Of a stretch of 5,651 nt of DNA, positions 5,594 to 5,651 are shown in pieces. The number at the start of each line of letters is the position of its first letter. The first letter of the stretch is position 1. Both the position numbers and the translations under genes were made by a program. The DNA lies in NCBI GenBank assembly GCA_002792135.1, contig PFNU01000048.1, positions 1 through 5,651 of the forward strand, given 5' to 3'. This stretch comes from a bacterium (Candidatus Torokbacteria) CG_4_10_14_0_2_um_filter_35_8 (GTDB lineage: Bacteria > Patescibacteriota > GCA-2792135). The notes under the pieces were generated by a model, which saw only the letters and a list, made by a program, of their open reading frames with translations, made no database searches and had not been told where the DNA came from.

Positions 5594-5651
5594 TGTTATT
5601 TTCTTTAAGAGACAGGCTCTATAAGTAAGATATAAAAAAACCACCTCTATT

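Noticed and set aside
5594..5644. GTG start at 5644 extending the amidinohydrolase by 17 residues
   Set aside because: The added stretch is not family-like and the conserved opening motif begins right after ATG 5593. The AGAGGTGG just before it is a weak SD-like coincidence at the window edge.
1..5651. Recoded UGA (glycine) as in some CPR lineages
   Set aside because: The four complete large frames contain no in-frame TGA, and the one TGA seen ends the shifted amidohydrolase segment sensibly, so the standard bacterial/archaeal code fits.

Overview
The window carries five genes, all read leftwards on the minus strand, packed with short gaps. From upstream to downstream they are: a DDAH/arginine-deiminase-type amidinohydrolase (5593-4805), a CBS-less IMP dehydrogenase/GMP reductase family protein (4758-3484), an argininosuccinate synthase with an extra C-terminal methylglyoxal-synthase-like (MGS-like) domain (3431-1833), a cytosine-deaminase-like amidohydrolase (1746-697, with an out-of-frame continuation to 531), and a radical-SAM-fold protein with broken signature motifs that runs off the left edge (550-1). 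The gaps are 46, 52 and 86 bases. The last pair would overlap by 20 bases if the amidohydrolase frameshift is repaired. No tRNA, rRNA, CRISPR, insertion sequence or convincing terminator was seen.

The DNA is strongly AT-rich, with many A/T homopolymers of 7-9 bases. The proteins are lysine-rich and several are pared down. TAA, TAG and TGA all look usable as stops, and no large ORF needs a recoded TGA. Four of the five starts lack a clear Shine-Dalgarno sequence; the fifth has a near-perfect one. This fits an uncultivated small-genome lineage (Patescibacteria/CPR, or possibly a DPANN archaeon). That is inference: no taxonomic marker gene is present, and TATA-like upstream elements fit either domain.

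Functionally the cluster joins arginine/citrulline chemistry to purine and amidine nitrogen chemistry. The amidinohydrolase is predicted to release citrulline (or ornithine) from arginine or a substituted arginine, and ArgG consumes citrulline. The IMPDH/GMPR-family enzyme makes or consumes IMP. The MGS-like domain fused to ArgG resembles the allosteric domain of carbamoyl-phosphate synthetase (CarB), which binds IMP and UMP in Escherichia coli. The most interesting hypothesis is therefore an argininosuccinate synthase under nucleotide allosteric control, encoded beside an enzyme of IMP metabolism. The amidohydrolase and radical-SAM-fold proteins downstream have altered active-site motifs, so their reactions are unknown.
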